Shown: positions 29,534 to 39,124, counted from the stretch's first letter. The stretch: DNA of 64,000 nt from Aquitalea magnusonii (GCF_002217795.2 NZ_AP018823.1:2294001-2358000), one strand, 5' to 3'. Numbers and translations are program-made. The notes: generated by a model not told the origin, from the letters alone.

Positions 29534-30766
29534 ATGTCATCTTCCAAACTGCTTACCCCTGCTGCGCTGGCCATGGCTGGCCAGGCTGCCGGGCCATCCC
29601 TGTCGCGCTTCCGGATACTGCTGATGGCAACAGGGGCGGGGCTGTCGGTTGCCTCCCTTTACTACAGTCAGCCCATGCTGGGTGTATTGGCGGGCGATAT
29701 CGGTGCCTCGGGCCAGGCTGCCGGCCTGGTTCCCACCCTGACCCAACTGGGATACGCACTGGGCATTCTCCTGCTGGCCCCGCTGGGCGATAGGCATGAC
29801 CGGCGCAGCATCATGCTGATCAAGGCCGGTCTGCTGGTATTGGCCCTGTTGCTGGCAGGACTGTCGCCTTCGCTGGCGGTATTGCTGCCCGCCTCGCTGC
29901 TGATCGGGGTGAGCGCTACGCTGGCGCAAGATATCGTGCCGGCTGCGGCCACCCTGGCCCCGGAAACCCAGCGCGGCAAAGTGGTGGGGAGCGTAATGAC
30001 TGGCCTGCTGACCGGCATCCTGCTGTCGCGCGTGGTCAGTGGCGTGGTGGCTGAGCAGTATGGCTGGCGTGCGATGTTCTTCATTGCCGCGGCTACGATT
30101 CTGCTGACCGGCCTGGCAATCCGCCGCTTTCTGCCACGCTTCCAGCCCAGCACCAGCCTGGCATATCACGCCCTGCTCGGTTCGCTGTTTACCTTGTGGC
30201 GCAAGCATGGTGCCCTGCGCCGGGCGGCCATCGCACAAGGCTTGCTATCGGTTGGATTCAGCGCATTCTGGTCCACGCTGGCCATCATGCTGCACAACAA
30301 TCCTTTCCACATGGGCAGCGCTGCCTCCGGCGCGTTTGGTCTGGCCGGCGCTGCCGGTGCGCTGGCCGCACCGCTGGCCGGGCATATGGCAGATCGCCAG
30401 GGACCGGAAGTCGTGACACGTGCCGGTGCCGGTCTTGCCACCTTGGCCTTTGTGATGCTGAGCCTGGCACCTTTATGCTCGGTACATGTACAACTGATAC
30501 TGCTGGCCGCTGGTGCCGTGCTGTTTGACCTTGGCGTGCAAGCCAGCCTGATTGCCCACCAGGCGGTGATCTACCGGATTGATCCTGCAGCACGCAGCCG
30601 ACTGAATGCCTTGCTGTTTGTCTGCATGTTCATTGGCATGTCGCTCGGTTCGGTATTGGCCAGTCTGCTGCTGGCACGTTACGGCTGGAGTGCAGTCACC
30701 ATGTTTGCCGCGCTTGCCTCATTGCTGGCCCTGGTCGTGAGGTGCTGCACACACAGCCATCCCTGA
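29534..30766 (+). CDS. Major facilitator superfamily transporter (efflux-type)
   Basis: This is a 410-residue protein with 12 predicted membrane helices. An MFS loop is visible as APLGDRHDRRSIMLIKAGLL between helices 2 and 3. Its closest family flavour is the YnfM/AraJ-like efflux group. The ATG at 29534 has GAGG upstream; 29501 and 29522 are in-frame alternatives. It is divergent from the LysR gene. The substrate is unknown. Confidence 0.85.
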   Translation: MSSSKLLTPAALAMAGQAAGPSLSRFRILLMATGAGLSVASLYYSQPMLGVLAGDIGASGQAAGLVPTLTQLGYALGILLLAPLGDRHDRRSIMLIKAGLLVLALLLAGLSPSLAVLLPASLLIGVSATLAQDIVPAAATLAPETQRGKVVGSVMTGLLTGILLSRVVSGVVAEQYGWRAMFFIAAATILLTGLAIRRFLPRFQPSTSLAYHALLGSLFTLWRKHGALRRAAIAQGLLSVGFSAFWSTLAIMLHNNPFHMGSAASGAFGLAGAAGALAAPLAGHMADRQGPEVVTRAGAGLATLAFVMLSLAPLCSVHVQLILLAAGAVLFDLGVQASLIAHQAVIYRIDPAARSRLNALLFVCMFIGMSLGSVLASLLLARYGWSAVTMFAALASLLALVVRCCTHSHP

Positions 30767-30779
30767 GGCCATGCGCGCT

Positions 30780-30811
30780 AGGGACTCGCCCAATATGCCC
30801 GGCGAGTCCCT
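30780..30811 (+). terminator. Hairpin downstream of the MFS gene
   Basis: An 11-base stem (AGGGACTCGCC with GGCGAGTCCCT) with a 10-base loop lies 14 bases past the MFS stop codon. No T run follows, so it may be a weak or rho-assisted terminator. Confidence 0.45.
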
Positions 30812-31001
30812 GCCGCGCGGCAAACCATCACCTGCCTTCCTTATCAACCGGCCACTGCGGCAGATGACGGCGTGGTACAGCAGCAAGCCGCCACCTCAGC
30901 GCCAGCATTTCAATCTACCCTGCCCACCGGCAAATCCTCACACCTGGCGGCGTGCTTTCTGCTATATTTGATTTTGTACATAATCATATCGAGCAGTAGC
31001 C

Positions 31002-31418
31002 ATGCACTACCCCATCCCCTTGTCCCGCTCCAGCCCGCTACGCATTCCCCTGATGGCCGACAGCGTGCGCGCCGGTTTCCCCAGCCCGGCCGACGATTAC
31101 GTGCAGGACAATATCAACCTCAACACCCTGCTGGTGGATGACCCGGACTGTACCTTTCTGATGATGGCCAGCAACGATGCCATCCACGGTATTTTCAAGG
31201 GCGACTATGTGCTGATCGACAAGGCGCGCACGCCAGTCCATGGCAATGTGGTGGTGGCCGCGCATGAAGACGGCTTTGTGCTGCGCCGCCTGCACAAGCA
31301 GCAAGGCCTGCTGGCACTATTGGCCGATGCGCCCGGCTATCCGATGATTCCGGCGGAAGGCGATTACACCTTGCAGATATGGGGGGTGGTGATTGCCGTG
31401 GTGCGGCGGCTGGTATGA
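31002..31418 (+). CDS. umuD: UmuD-like protein with catalytic dyad lost
   Basis: This is a 138-residue protein that aligns over its length with E. coli UmuD (139). The N-terminal arm contains the cleavage site equivalent ([10 protein letters not shown], Ala24-Gly25). The catalytic serine of UmuD (Ser60 in ASGDSM) is Ala60 here (MASNDAIHG). The catalytic lysine (Lys97 in VKKL) is Arg (VLRRL, Arg95-Arg96). Self-cleavage therefore looks impossible. The stop overlaps umuC as ATGA. No clear LexA box was seen upstream. UmuD' normally joins UmuC in DNA polymerase V. Confidence 0.9.
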   Translation: MHYPIPLSRSSPLRIPLMADSVRAGFPSPADDYVQDNINLNTLLVDDPDCTFLMMASNDAIHGIFKGDYVLIDKARTPVHGNVVVAAHEDGFVLRRLHKQQGLLALLADAPGYPMIPAEGDYTLQIWGVVIAVVRRLV

Positions 31419-32677
31419 GCACTTTTGCGCTGGTGGATGGCAACAGCTTTTACGCCAGTTGCGAGCGGGTGTTCCGCCCGGACCTCCTTGGCCGCCCCAT
31501 CATTGTGCTATCCAATAACGATGGCTGCGTGGTGGCCCGCTCGGCCGAGGCCAAGGCGCTGGGCATTCCCGCCTTCCTGCCCTTCTACCAGGTGCAACAG
31601 TTATGCCACAAGCACCGCGTAGCAGTGTTTTCCAGCAACTATGCGCTGTACGGCGACATGTCACGCCGCATGATGAATGTGCTGTCGCGCTTTGCCCCGC
31701 AGCAGGAAATCTACAGCATCGACGAATGCTTTCTCGATGTAACAGGCATCCCGGACCTGGACAGCCATGGCCACCGCATCCGCCAGGCGGTGTGGCAGGG
31801 ACTGGGCATTCCCACCTGCGTGGGCATGGGCAGCAGCAAGACGCTGGCCAAGCTGGCCAACCACGTGGCCAAGAAGCGGCCGGAGTGGAACGGTGTGTTT
31901 GAATGGGACTGGCTGACCCCGCGCGAGGCCGACCGGCTGCTGGCCGAATTTGCGGTGGGTGAAGTGTGGGGGATTGGCCGGCGCATTGCCCACAAGCTGA
32001 CGCAGATGAACATCCACAGCGCCTTGGACCTGAAACAGGCCGACCCGCGCCACATCAAGCGCAAGTTCAATGTCGTGATGGAACGCACGGTGGCGGAGCT
32101 CAACGGCGCGCCCTGCCTGGCGCTGGAAGATGTGGCCCCGGCCAAACAGCAAATCATCTCCAGCCGCAGCTTCAGCCGCCTGGTACGCAACCTGCCCGCG
32201 CTGTCAGCCAGCATCAGCCACCACGTGGCCCGCGCCGCCGAAAAGCTGCGCGCCCAGGGCTGCGTGGCCGGGCTGCTTGGCGTCAGCATCCGCACCAACC
32301 CGTTTCGCGAGCTGGGCCAGTACCACGGCTACACCTGTGTGCCGCTGATCCACCCCAGCGCCGACACCCTGCTGCTCAACCACGCTGCCCAGGCCGCGCT
32401 GCGCGCCATCTGGCGACCCGAGTTCAGCTACCACAAGGCCGGCATCATCCTGATGGACATCGGCACACCAGCCATCCAGCAGCGCGACCTGTTCAGCCCC
32501 CTGCCCGACCCCAAGCGCGCCAAACTGATGGCCGCCATCGACAAACTCAACCGGAACTTTGGCAGTGGCACGGTAAAACTGGGGGCAGAAGGACTGAGCG
32601 AGGACTGGCGCATGCGGCAGGACAAGAAATCGCCCTGCTACACCACGCGGGTGGATGAGGTGGCGCGGGTGAAATAA
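31415..32677 (+). CDS. umuC: UmuC, DNA polymerase V catalytic subunit (Y family)
   Basis: This is a 420-residue Y-family translesion polymerase (E. coli UmuC is 422). Catalytic regions are intact: [17 protein letters not shown] at the N-terminus and SIDECFLDV in the palm. Little-finger and C-terminal UmuC domains follow. The ATG at 31415 overlaps the umuD stop, which sets the start and implies coupling. It copies across DNA lesions in the SOS response, normally with UmuD'. Here the partner UmuD appears non-cleavable, so how polymerase V is activated is open. Confidence 0.95.
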   Translation: MSTFALVDGNSFYASCERVFRPDLLGRPIIVLSNNDGCVVARSAEAKALGIPAFLPFYQVQQLCHKHRVAVFSSNYALYGDMSRRMMNVLSRFAPQQEIYSIDECFLDVTGIPDLDSHGHRIRQAVWQGLGIPTCVGMGSSKTLAKLANHVAKKRPEWNGVFEWDWLTPREADRLLAEFAVGEVWGIGRRIAHKLTQMNIHSALDLKQADPRHIKRKFNVVMERTVAELNGAPCLALEDVAPAKQQIISSRSFSRLVRNLPALSASISHHVARAAEKLRAQGCVAGLLGVSIRTNPFRELGQYHGYTCVPLIHPSADTLLLNHAAQAALRAIWRPEFSYHKAGIILMDIGTPAIQQRDLFSPLPDPKRAKLMAAIDKLNRNFGSGTVKLGAEGLSEDWRMRQDKKSPCYTTRVDEVARVK

Positions 32678-32859
32678 AAGAACGCAGCCTGGTACAAGCA
32701 GCGCCCTGATTGATTCAAACAGCACCGGAGCAATCATCCGTGACTGGCCATCCAGCTGAGCAAGCGCCGCAACAACTTGAGGACAAGGTTCTTAGAAGAC
32801 CTGTCCCCGCAGGCTCATCATGCAACACGCTGCTGCCTACGCCGGATACACGCAAGACG

Positions 32860-33435
32860 TTAAGCAAACCTGGACGCCACCTGTTTCAACCAGCGTTGAC
32901 GTTTTTCATCCGAAACATGGCTGACTGGCGACAGAGCCACCCACTCCACTTTTTGGACACCGCATTTGCGCAGGGTGCCCCGTGCCAGCGCGCGTTGCAC
33001 TGCGTCTCCAAATAGCCAGCGGTATGCCCATTTGGGCGTGTTCATCGTGGTCACGATGACTGCCCGCTGAATGTGTCCCAGATTTCCTTTGACACCCAGT
33101 TTCGATGGCTGGTAAGCCCAGCCCTTGGTAAACACCTTGTCAAGAAAGCCTTTTAGCAGGGCCGGCATTACTTCCCACCAGATCGGGAAGATGAATACCA
33201 ACTGCTGCGCAGCAGCAATACGGGCTTGATAGGCCGACACGGCGGGATCGGCAGTTTGACCCTTTGCATAAACGGCAAGATCAGCGCCACGCATGATGGG
33301 ATCAAACTCCTCCTGGTCCAGGTGTAGTCGGTCAACCGAATGTCCGGCCTGTTCGAGCGTCAGCACCACTCGCTCGAACAAGGCATGACAATAACTCTTA
33401 GCATAGGGGTGTGACAGGATGACCAAGGTATGCAT
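32860..33435 (-). CDS. NAD(P)H-dependent quinone reductase / flavodoxin-like
   Basis: This is a 191-residue protein with a flavodoxin-like fold of the NQO1/MdaB/KefF type: MHTLVILSHPYAKSYCHALFER and VFIFPIWWEVMPALLKGFLDKVFTKGWAY. It reduces quinones or similar electrophiles with FMN or FAD. The start at 33435 is supported by the family N-terminus. It sits 68 bases downstream of a Crp-like regulator on the same strand, so the regulator may control it. Confidence 0.87.
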   Translation of the reverse strand: MHTLVILSHPYAKSYCHALFERVVLTLEQAGHSVDRLHLDQEEFDPIMRGADLAVYAKGQTADPAVSAYQARIAAAQQLVFIFPIWWEVMPALLKGFLDKVFTKGWAYQPSKLGVKGNLGHIQRAVIVTTMNTPKWAYRWLFGDAVQRALARGTLRKCGVQKVEWVALSPVSHVSDEKRQRWLKQVASRFA

Positions 33436-33503
33436 GCTTGCTCCAATGTGTTTGTGATGGGGCCATCATGCAACTTAGGTTTCATGGGGGCATTAACAAA
33501 TGT

Positions 33504-34055
33504 TCAGCGCGCAGGCGACCCCGACTCACTTTTCAGTTTGCGCCGGATTCGACTCAGGTGTACTGCACTCACCCCCAGATACGCTGCCAGAATGTGAAGT
33601 GGAATGCGCTCCAGTTGCTGTTGGTGTGTGGCCTGCAAAGCCAGATAGCGCTGGGTAGGTGAATCGGCGATGGCGCTTGTGTAAAGATTGACGTAGTGAA
33701 TTAATCGTCGCTGCGTTAACGCGTGCAGCTCTGCTTGAAGCTGGGTATCTGACTGAGCCCGCTGCATCAGCTCGGATGCATCCAGCACCCGCAAGTCGCA
33801 GGCCTCCATGCTAAGCAAGTATTGGCTGCTGGGATTGCCTGTCAGCAAGCTTTCCAAGGAGGCAACAACGTCTCCCTCGAAAAAGAATTGGGTACTCGTT
33901 TCGCGACCAGCCGGGTCAATAATACAGAGACGCAAACATCCCTTTTCGATCAAATAGAGCCGTTGCGCCACTTCGCCGGCACGCAATAGAAACTGGCGGG
34001 CTTCAACTTGACGGCTTATTCCTAGTTGCAGGAAGCAGTTGTAGAGAGATTTCAT
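33504..34055 (-). CDS. Crp/Fnr-family regulator
   Basis: This is a 183-residue protein, shorter than usual for the family. The N-terminal barrel (KGCLRLCIIDPAGRETSTQFFFEGDVVASLES) is followed by a C-terminal helix-turn-helix (IPLHILAAYLGVSAVHLSRIRRKL). It has no FNR-type cysteine cluster. It lies directly upstream of the quinone reductase on the same strand. A related arrangement (Crp-like regulator plus quinone reductase or similar redox enzyme) occurs in other proteobacteria. The effector is unknown. Confidence 0.78.
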   Translation of the reverse strand: MKSLYNCFLQLGISRQVEARQFLLRAGEVAQRLYLIEKGCLRLCIIDPAGRETSTQFFFEGDVVASLESLLTGNPSSQYLLSMEACDLRVLDASELMQRAQSDTQLQAELHALTQRRLIHYVNLYTSAIADSPTQRYLALQATHQQQLERIPLHILAAYLGVSAVHLSRIRRKLKSESGSPAR

Positions 34056-34374
34056 TGACGATCACGATGCATTGTCGATGGCACATGCCCTGCGGCGAGG
34101 GCAGCGTTTGCGGTCAGGCCCAACGATAGGCGAGGACATGTCAAAAAATCACCAGCAAGGCCGACTCAAGCACACATCCTCAACACCTGGCGCGAGCAGC
34201 TCACCCATTCACGGCAGAGTGCGGACAGATAGCTGCAGCCCAGTTTGCCTGGCTGGAGTGCTGCCGCTTACGGCGCAAGTCGTATCGTGATATATGCCCG
34301 GCCACTGCGTGGTGACAGGCCGCAGCAAGGCGCTGCGGATCAAACACAGCAATTGGAATGAGGGGTTTGTACCA
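34056..34374. other. Gap downstream of the small unknown gene, upstream of the Crp-like gene
   Basis: This 319-base stretch shows no credible gene. No clear operator is visible. Confidence 0.4.
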
Positions 34375-34707
34375 TCAATCCAGTACCGCAGTACTGATAG
34401 TCCATAAATCATGTGGCGCATCGGCAGGCAGGAAGGGATTGTTGACCGGGCGGAAATGGGCAAACTGATACTTGAGATAAGCAGCTATCTTGCCTTCCAT
34501 GTTTTCCAGCTCAAAACGCACTCCGTCTTCAATCACATCATGTTCAATCCGGATAAAGACGGTATAGCGTCGGCCGGCGTGCTCAGCCTCACCGGCAGCA
34601 GGCCAGGATACATTGAACAGCCAGGAACGATGGCCATTGCCATAGCCGATCAGGCTGGCATCTGGCGGCATGTGCTTTGCAATCACATTTGCAATCGTTT
34701 TATACAT
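34375..34707 (-). CDS. Small hypothetical protein
   Basis: This is a 110-residue protein that I do not recognise. It is soluble, with alternating strands: RSWLFNVSWPA, RRYTVFIRIEHDVIEDGVRFELENM and a C-terminal PHDLWTISTAVLD. It has no signal peptide or membrane segment. No strong ribosome site is visible before the ATG at 34707, but the leader is A/T-rich and looks like a promoter region. It is transcribed away from the MCP gene. No function is proposed. Confidence 0.55.
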   Translation of the reverse strand: MYKTIANVIAKHMPPDASLIGYGNGHRSWLFNVSWPAAGEAEHAGRRYTVFIRIEHDVIEDGVRFELENMEGKIAAYLKYQFAHFRPVNNPFLPADAPHDLWTISTAVLD

Positions 34708-34801
34708 AATAATGTGCTGTTTAGATATTTTTTGTTAATTATTAGCATTATGCCATTGCACTGTCAAAACCATCGCTACAGCCTGTCCGGTATGCTGTCT
34801 G

Positions 34802-34839
34802 ATATGAAAAACCCCGCCTGACGCGGGGTTTTTCATATG
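34802..34839. terminator. Bidirectional terminator behind the MCP gene
   Basis: AAAAACCCCGC-CTGA-CGGGGTTTTT type hairpin (one base bulge) with A/T runs on both sides, 16 bases beyond the MCP stop codon on its strand. It can also insulate the opposite strand. Confidence 0.8.
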
Positions 34840-34854
34840 CGGGACATGGCGTGA

Positions 34855-36174
34855 CTACTGCACGCCTTTGTCCAGGACCATCTGCTGGATGGCGGTGACG
34901 ACCGAGTCCGCCCCCTGGCGGATCTGGTTGATGACATCACCCACCTTGTTGACCTGCCCGACACTGCCTTCCACCAGCTTCTTGATCTGATCCATATTGT
35001 TTACCGCGGTACCGGTCTGGCTCTGGATGGCGCTGACCATGCCGGATATCTCTGACGTGGACAGCGAGGTTCTCTCGGCCAGCTTGCGCACCTCATCGGC
35101 CACCACGGCAAAGCCACGGCCGGTTTCTCCGGCGCGCGCCGCCTCGATGGCGGCATTCAAGGCCAGCAAATTGGTTTGATCGGCAATGTCCTTGATGGTC
35201 TGCACAATGGTACCAATCTGCTGCGAGTGCTGCCCCAGCGACTGGACGCTTTGTGCCGCGGTGGAAATCTCGTTAGCCATGTTTTCAATATTGGCCACGC
35301 TGTCGGAGATATTGTTCACACCCTCTTCCGCCCATTGCCGGGTTTGCTGTGAGGTATTGAAGGCAAACAGCGCGCTGTCGCGCTCCTGCTTCTGGGCAAT
35401 CACGTTTGCCGTGATGTCGGTGGCAAACTTGATGACGGAAATCACTTTGCCGGCATCGTCAAATACCGGGTTATAACTGGCCTCCAGCCAGCGCTCGGAA
35501 CCATCCCTGGCAATGCGCTTGATCTGCCCGGAAAAAAACTGTCCGCTGCGTAGCTGATCCCACAACTGGGTGTATTCGCGGCTTTGGGCAAATTCTGGTG
35601 CGCACAATCTGCGGTGGCTTTGGCCTATCAATTCCGACTCCTGATAGCCCATGGTCTGCAGGAAGTTATGATTGACCGCCGTAATCACCCCATCCACGGT
35701 GAACTCGATACTGGCCATCACCCGGTTAACCGACTCCAGCACCGCCTTGTTGCGCGCAGCCTCTTCCACCCGCCGGGTGATGTCGGTGGCAAACTTGATG
35801 AAGCCAATCACCTTTCCCGCCTTGTCTTTCACCGGGTTGTAGGTTGCCTCCAGCCATATCCTCTCGCCAGAACTGCGCACCCGCTTTACCCGCCCGATAT
35901 AAGGCTTGCCGGCGCGCAAGGAATTCCAGAACTCCTGATAATCACGCGATGCGACATAGTCCGGATCGCAGAAAGCACGGTGATTCATGCCCAGCAAGCT
36001 GGATGCGCCATAGCCCATTACCTGTTGAAACAGGGAGTTGGAATCCGTCACATTGGCGTTCAAGTCAAAGCTCACGCTGGCCATGGACAGGCTGATGGCC
36101 TCCAGCACGGCCTGTTGTTGTTCTAGCGCAGCATCCTGGCTGGCAATTTTTGCATGCAGTTTCTTATTGAACAT
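34855..36174 (-). CDS. Soluble PAS-PAS methyl-accepting chemotaxis protein
   Basis: This is a 439-residue protein with no membrane segment. Two adjacent PAS domains with PAC (about residues 30-140 and 145-265) share the same core, [26 protein letters not shown] and [26 protein letters not shown], which suggests tandem duplication. A short signalling domain follows with the MCP hairpin tip ([21 protein letters not shown]). The C-terminus lacks a CheR-docking pentapeptide. I start at the ATG at 36174 (MFNKK), after GGGGAT; 36180 is an alternative. Redox or heme/flavin sensing through PAS is possible, but no cofactor residue can be read. Confidence 0.9.
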   Translation of the reverse strand: MFNKKLHAKIASQDAALEQQQAVLEAISLSMASVSFDLNANVTDSNSLFQQVMGYGASSLLGMNHRAFCDPDYVASRDYQEFWNSLRAGKPYIGRVKRVRSSGERIWLEATYNPVKDKAGKVIGFIKFATDITRRVEEAARNKAVLESVNRVMASIEFTVDGVITAVNHNFLQTMGYQESELIGQSHRRLCAPEFAQSREYTQLWDQLRSGQFFSGQIKRIARDGSERWLEASYNPVFDDAGKVISVIKFATDITANVIAQKQERDSALFAFNTSQQTRQWAEEGVNNISDSVANIENMANEISTAAQSVQSLGQHSQQIGTIVQTIKDIADQTNLLALNAAIEAARAGETGRGFAVVADEVRKLAERTSLSTSEISGMVSAIQSQTGTAVNNMDQIKKLVEGSVGQVNKVGDVINQIRQGADSVVTAIQQMVLDKGVQ

Positions 36175-36436
36175 ACACATCCCCGATCGAAATACTGACA
36201 ACGTTTTAGATAAGCTGGGCGGCATTATCGGCAACCATCCAGGACAAGATGATGAATGCCGATGGCGATCTGGTGTTTTTGTTGCTGCGTAATGACAGGC
36301 AATAGCGCTCATCATTGCATAAGCACAATCACTACTGTCTGTGTGATAGCAGTATTTCTTACCCACTACCATACTACTGCAATAATAGATTTACGCTTTT
36401 TGCCACCAGCCGCCCATCACCTTGACCACCAACATT

Positions 36437-36456
36437 ATTTCCATAATAATGGAAAT
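36437..36456. promoter_or_regulatory. ArsR operator abutting the arsR start codon
   Basis: A perfect 8-4-8 dyad (ATTTCCAT-AATA-ATGGAAAT) ends one base before the arsR ATG. This position suggests autorepression by blocking initiation. It also explains the lack of a canonical ribosome site. Confidence 0.7.
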
Positions 36457-36825
36457 ATGGAAACAATAACTGCCGCCGAACTTCTTGCCGCGCTTGGGCA
36501 TGAGTCTCGTCTTGCCATTTTTCGTCTGCTGGTAGAAGCCGGACCGCAGGGCATCACCGCCTCTGCCATTGGAGAACAGCTAGGCATTCCCAATGCCACG
36601 CTGTCTTTTCACCTGTCCCATCTCAGTCGTGTCGGCCTGATCAAAGGTGAGCGTGAAAGCCGCTTCATCCGCTATTGCGCCGCATACCACATGATGGACC
36701 AGCTCATCGCCTTCCTGACGCGCAATTGCTGCCAGGGTCAGCCCTGCCTGCCGATGGCTGCCGCCTGCGGCGGGTCCGGGCACTGCCCCGCGCCCCATGC
36801 AGATACTCCGGAGCTGAAATCATGA
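36457..36825 (+). CDS. arsR: ArsR, arsenite-responsive repressor with C-terminal cysteines
   Basis: This is a 122-residue winged-helix protein (GITASAIGEQLGIPNATLSFHLSHLSRVGLIKGERESRFIRY). The usual alpha-3 CxCxxC sensor motif is absent. Instead, cysteines cluster at the C-terminus: Cys91-Cys92, Cys97, Cys104 and Cys110 (NCCQGQPC and further). This is like the A. ferrooxidans ArsR type, which binds As(III) at its C-terminal end. The stop overlaps arsC as ATGA. A perfect dyad lies directly at the start codon. It represses the arsRC-acr3 operon until arsenite binds. Confidence 0.92.
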   Translation: METITAAELLAALGHESRLAIFRLLVEAGPQGITASAIGEQLGIPNATLSFHLSHLSRVGLIKGERESRFIRYCAAYHMMDQLIAFLTRNCCQGQPCLPMAAACGGSGHCPAPHADTPELKS

Positions 36826-37235
36826 GCGCACCCAAAACCGTGCTGGTGCTGTGTACCGGCAATGCCTGCCGCTCCCAGATGGCTGAGGCCATCCTCAACC
36901 ACGCACTGCCAGGCCTGGTACAGGCCATTTCCGCCGGCACCCAGCCTCAGCCCAAGGTGGCAGATGGTGCCATCCAGGCCTTGCAACTGGCCGGCCTGCC
37001 CACCGCAGGCCTGCACCCGAAGTCGGTGGAAGAAGTGATGCATCAGGACATTGATCTGGTGGTCAGCGTCTGCGACAACGCCAGGGAAAGCTGCCCGGTG
37101 TTTCCGCGCCCGGTGCCGCGCATTCATGTGGGCTTTCACGACCCGCATGGCGAGCCGCTGGAAAGCTTTGTCGCCGTATATGAAGACATCCGCGCCCGGC
37201 TGGTGCCGGCGGTGCGCGCCGCACTTGGCCAGTAA
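36822..37235 (+). CDS. arsC: Arsenate reductase, low-molecular-weight phosphatase type
   Basis: This is a 137-residue protein of the LMW-PTP fold. The P-loop is CTGNACRS (CX5R, Cys11). A second pair of cysteines in VSVCDNARESCPV fits the thioredoxin-linked arsenate reductases with their 82/89 cysteine shuttle. FHDP carries the general acid Asp. The ATG at 36822 overlaps the arsR stop. It reduces arsenate to arsenite for export by the next gene. Confidence 0.92.
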   Translation: MSAPKTVLVLCTGNACRSQMAEAILNHALPGLVQAISAGTQPQPKVADGAIQALQLAGLPTAGLHPKSVEEVMHQDIDLVVSVCDNARESCPVFPRPVPRIHVGFHDPHGEPLESFVAVYEDIRARLVPAVRAALGQ

Positions 37236-37244
37236 GGAGCCGCC

Positions 37245-38321
37245 ATGTCAAACCGCCAATGCAATGCCACCGGCACAAGCGGCAGCGCAGCGCCAATGGG
37301 TCTCTTCGAACGTTTGCTATCGGTCTGGGTCCTGCTGTGCATTGTGGCCGGCATCGCGGCCGGCCAGCTTGCTCCGTCCTGGTTCCAGGCCATCGGCCAT
37401 CTGGAGCTGGCACGGGTAAACCTGCCTGTCGGCCTGCTGATCTGGGTCATGATCATTCCCATGCTGGTGAAGGTGGACTTTGCCGCCCTGCACGAAGTGC
37501 GTCAGCATGTACGCGGCATTGCCGTCACCCTGTTCGTCAACTGGCTGGTCAAGCCTTTTTCCATGGCTTTTCTGGGCTGGCTGTTCGTGCGTAATCTGTT
37601 TGCCCCCATGCTGCCAGCCGAGCAACTGGATAGCTATATTGCCGGCTTGATCCTGCTGGCTGCCGCACCGTGTACCGCCATGGTGTTTGTCTGGAGCCGG
37701 CTGTCCAATGGCGACCCGCTGTTCACCCTGTCTCAGGTGGCGGTCAACGACAGCATCATGGTGTTTGCCTTTGCGCCCATCGTGGCCTTCCTGCTGGGCA
37801 TCTCGTCCATCACCGTGCCTTGGGATACGCTGCTCACCTCGGTGCTGCTCTACATCGTCATCCCGGTTATGCTGGCCCAACTATGGCGCAAGCGACTGCT
37901 AGGCCAGGGGCAGGCCGTCTTTGCCGCCGCCATGGCCAAGACCGGCCCGTGGTCGATCACGGCACTATTGGCTACGCTGGTGCTGCTGTTCGGCTTTCAG
38001 GGGGAGGCCATCCTCAGGCAGCCACTGGTGATTGCGCTGCTGGCGCTGCCCATTCTGATCCAGGTGTTTTTCAACGCCGCACTGGCTTACTGGCTGAACC
38101 GGGCGGTGGGCGAAAAACACAATATCGCCTGCCCCTCCGCCCTGATCGGTGCTTCCAATTTCTTTGAGCTGGCCGTGGCCGCCGCCATCAGCCTGTTCGG
38201 CTTCGAATCCGGTGCCGCGCTGGCCACGGTTGTCGGTGTGCTGATCGAAGTCCCGGTGATGCTGCTGGTGGTCAAAGTGGTCAATGCGACCAAGGGCTGG
38301 TACGAAGCGCCGCGTCGCTGA
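37245..38321 (+). CDS. Acr3-family arsenite efflux permease
   Basis: This is a 358-residue protein with about ten membrane helices. The Acr3 (ARSB-unrelated) family is recognised by the conserved Cys in AAAPCTAMVFVWSRLSNG (helix 4) and by the conserved Glu in NFFELAVAAAISLFG. AAGGAG precedes the ATG. It exports As(III) and possibly antimonite. It is the last gene of the arsR-arsC-acr3 operon. A strong hairpin follows after about 85 bases. Confidence 0.93.
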   Translation: MSNRQCNATGTSGSAAPMGLFERLLSVWVLLCIVAGIAAGQLAPSWFQAIGHLELARVNLPVGLLIWVMIIPMLVKVDFAALHEVRQHVRGIAVTLFVNWLVKPFSMAFLGWLFVRNLFAPMLPAEQLDSYIAGLILLAAAPCTAMVFVWSRLSNGDPLFTLSQVAVNDSIMVFAFAPIVAFLLGISSITVPWDTLLTSVLLYIVIPVMLAQLWRKRLLGQGQAVFAAAMAKTGPWSITALLATLVLLFGFQGEAILRQPLVIALLALPILIQVFFNAALAYWLNRAVGEKHNIACPSALIGASNFFELAVAAAISLFGFESGAALATVVGVLIEVPVMLLVVKVVNATKGWYEAPRR

Positions 38322-38405
38322 ATAAAGATCAGCCAGCGGCATGGGCCTGGTTCTGCCCGGAGGCCAGGCCCCACCGCCACCCGCTCGTCATGGCGTAGCC
38401 ACTGC

Positions 38406-38433
38406 CAAGCCAGATCCATGCGGATCTGGCTTG
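38406..38433. terminator. Hairpin between acr3 and the convergent DUF1028 gene
   Basis: A perfect 12-base stem (CAAGCCAGATCC with GGATCTGGCTTG) with a 4-base ATGC loop is followed by TGCGTTT. It lies at the meeting point of two convergent operons and is probably a bidirectional terminator. Confidence 0.65.
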
Positions 38434-38452
38434 TGCGTTTAAGGCGGCAAGG

Positions 38453-39124
38453 CTACAGCCCCGGCACCCCATAGCCAGGGGCTTGTTCTGGCGCTTCGGC
38501 ACGGGTGATGTAATCCTGCATTTGCGGCTGATAGCGCTGCCAAAGCTGCTGCAGTTCAGCCACCGGTTCGCCATCGCTCCAGTCCACCCGCAGGTCCACC
38601 ACCGGCCAGCTCTGCGTCGATACCAGCTTGATTCCGGTAGCGTGAATCGGCCCGACCTCCCCCCCCGCCGCCACCGCGGCCTGCATGGCGGTGAGCAGGC
38701 GCTCGGCCAGATGGCCGCGACTCTCCTCGAAAGCCTGCACCATGCGCGCCGGCAGGCGGGCATCGGCCAGGATATTGCCACCGGCAGCGCAGTGTTCGCC
38801 CTGCGCCGTGGCAAACACCCCCAGCGCATGCTGACCGCTGAAGGTGGCAATCTCCCCTTGCGCCGGCACCAGCAGCAACTGACGCCAGGCCAGATGCGGG
38901 TCAGCACCGGCCAATGCCGCCAGCAGCTCGCCAGCACGCTGGCCTTGGGCCATCAAGGCCAGCGCCCTGGGACCCAGGGCCGGGTTGGTGACATTCTGGC
39001 TCATCACCGCGCCCACCCCGGCTGCCACATGGCAGCAGCGGCTGGCCACGGCAATGCTGGATGAGGCCGCCGCCACCCCCAGCATGCCGGTTTGCGGACA
39101 ACGTGCGGCAATGGAAAAGGTCAT
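38453..39124 (-). CDS. DUF1028 family putative Ntn-hydrolase
   Basis: This is a 223-residue protein. The start MTFSIAARCPQTG places Thr at position 2, which fits the N-terminal-nucleophile hydrolase character of DUF1028. Family regions include GVGAVMSQNVTNPALGPRALAL. The ATG at 39124 overlaps the stop of the RidA-like gene as ATGA, so the two are coupled. DUF1028 enzymes have no well-established substrate. The RidA and FMO neighbours suggest a catabolic path producing imine or enamine intermediates, which is inference. Confidence 0.85.
   Translation of the reverse strand: MTFSIAARCPQTGMLGVAAASSSIAVASRCCHVAAGVGAVMSQNVTNPALGPRALALMAQGQRAGELLAALAGADPHLAWRQLLLVPAQGEIATFSGQHALGVFATAQGEHCAAGGNILADARLPARMVQAFEESRGHLAERLLTAMQAAVAAGGEVGPIHATGIKLVSTQSWPVVDLRVDWSDGEPVAELQQLWQRYQPQMQDYITRAEAPEQAPGYGVPGL

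Noticed and set aside
30950..31001. LexA box upstream of umuD
   Set aside because: An A/T-rich stretch exists but has no CTGT-N8-ACAG dyad, so SOS control cannot be claimed from sequence.
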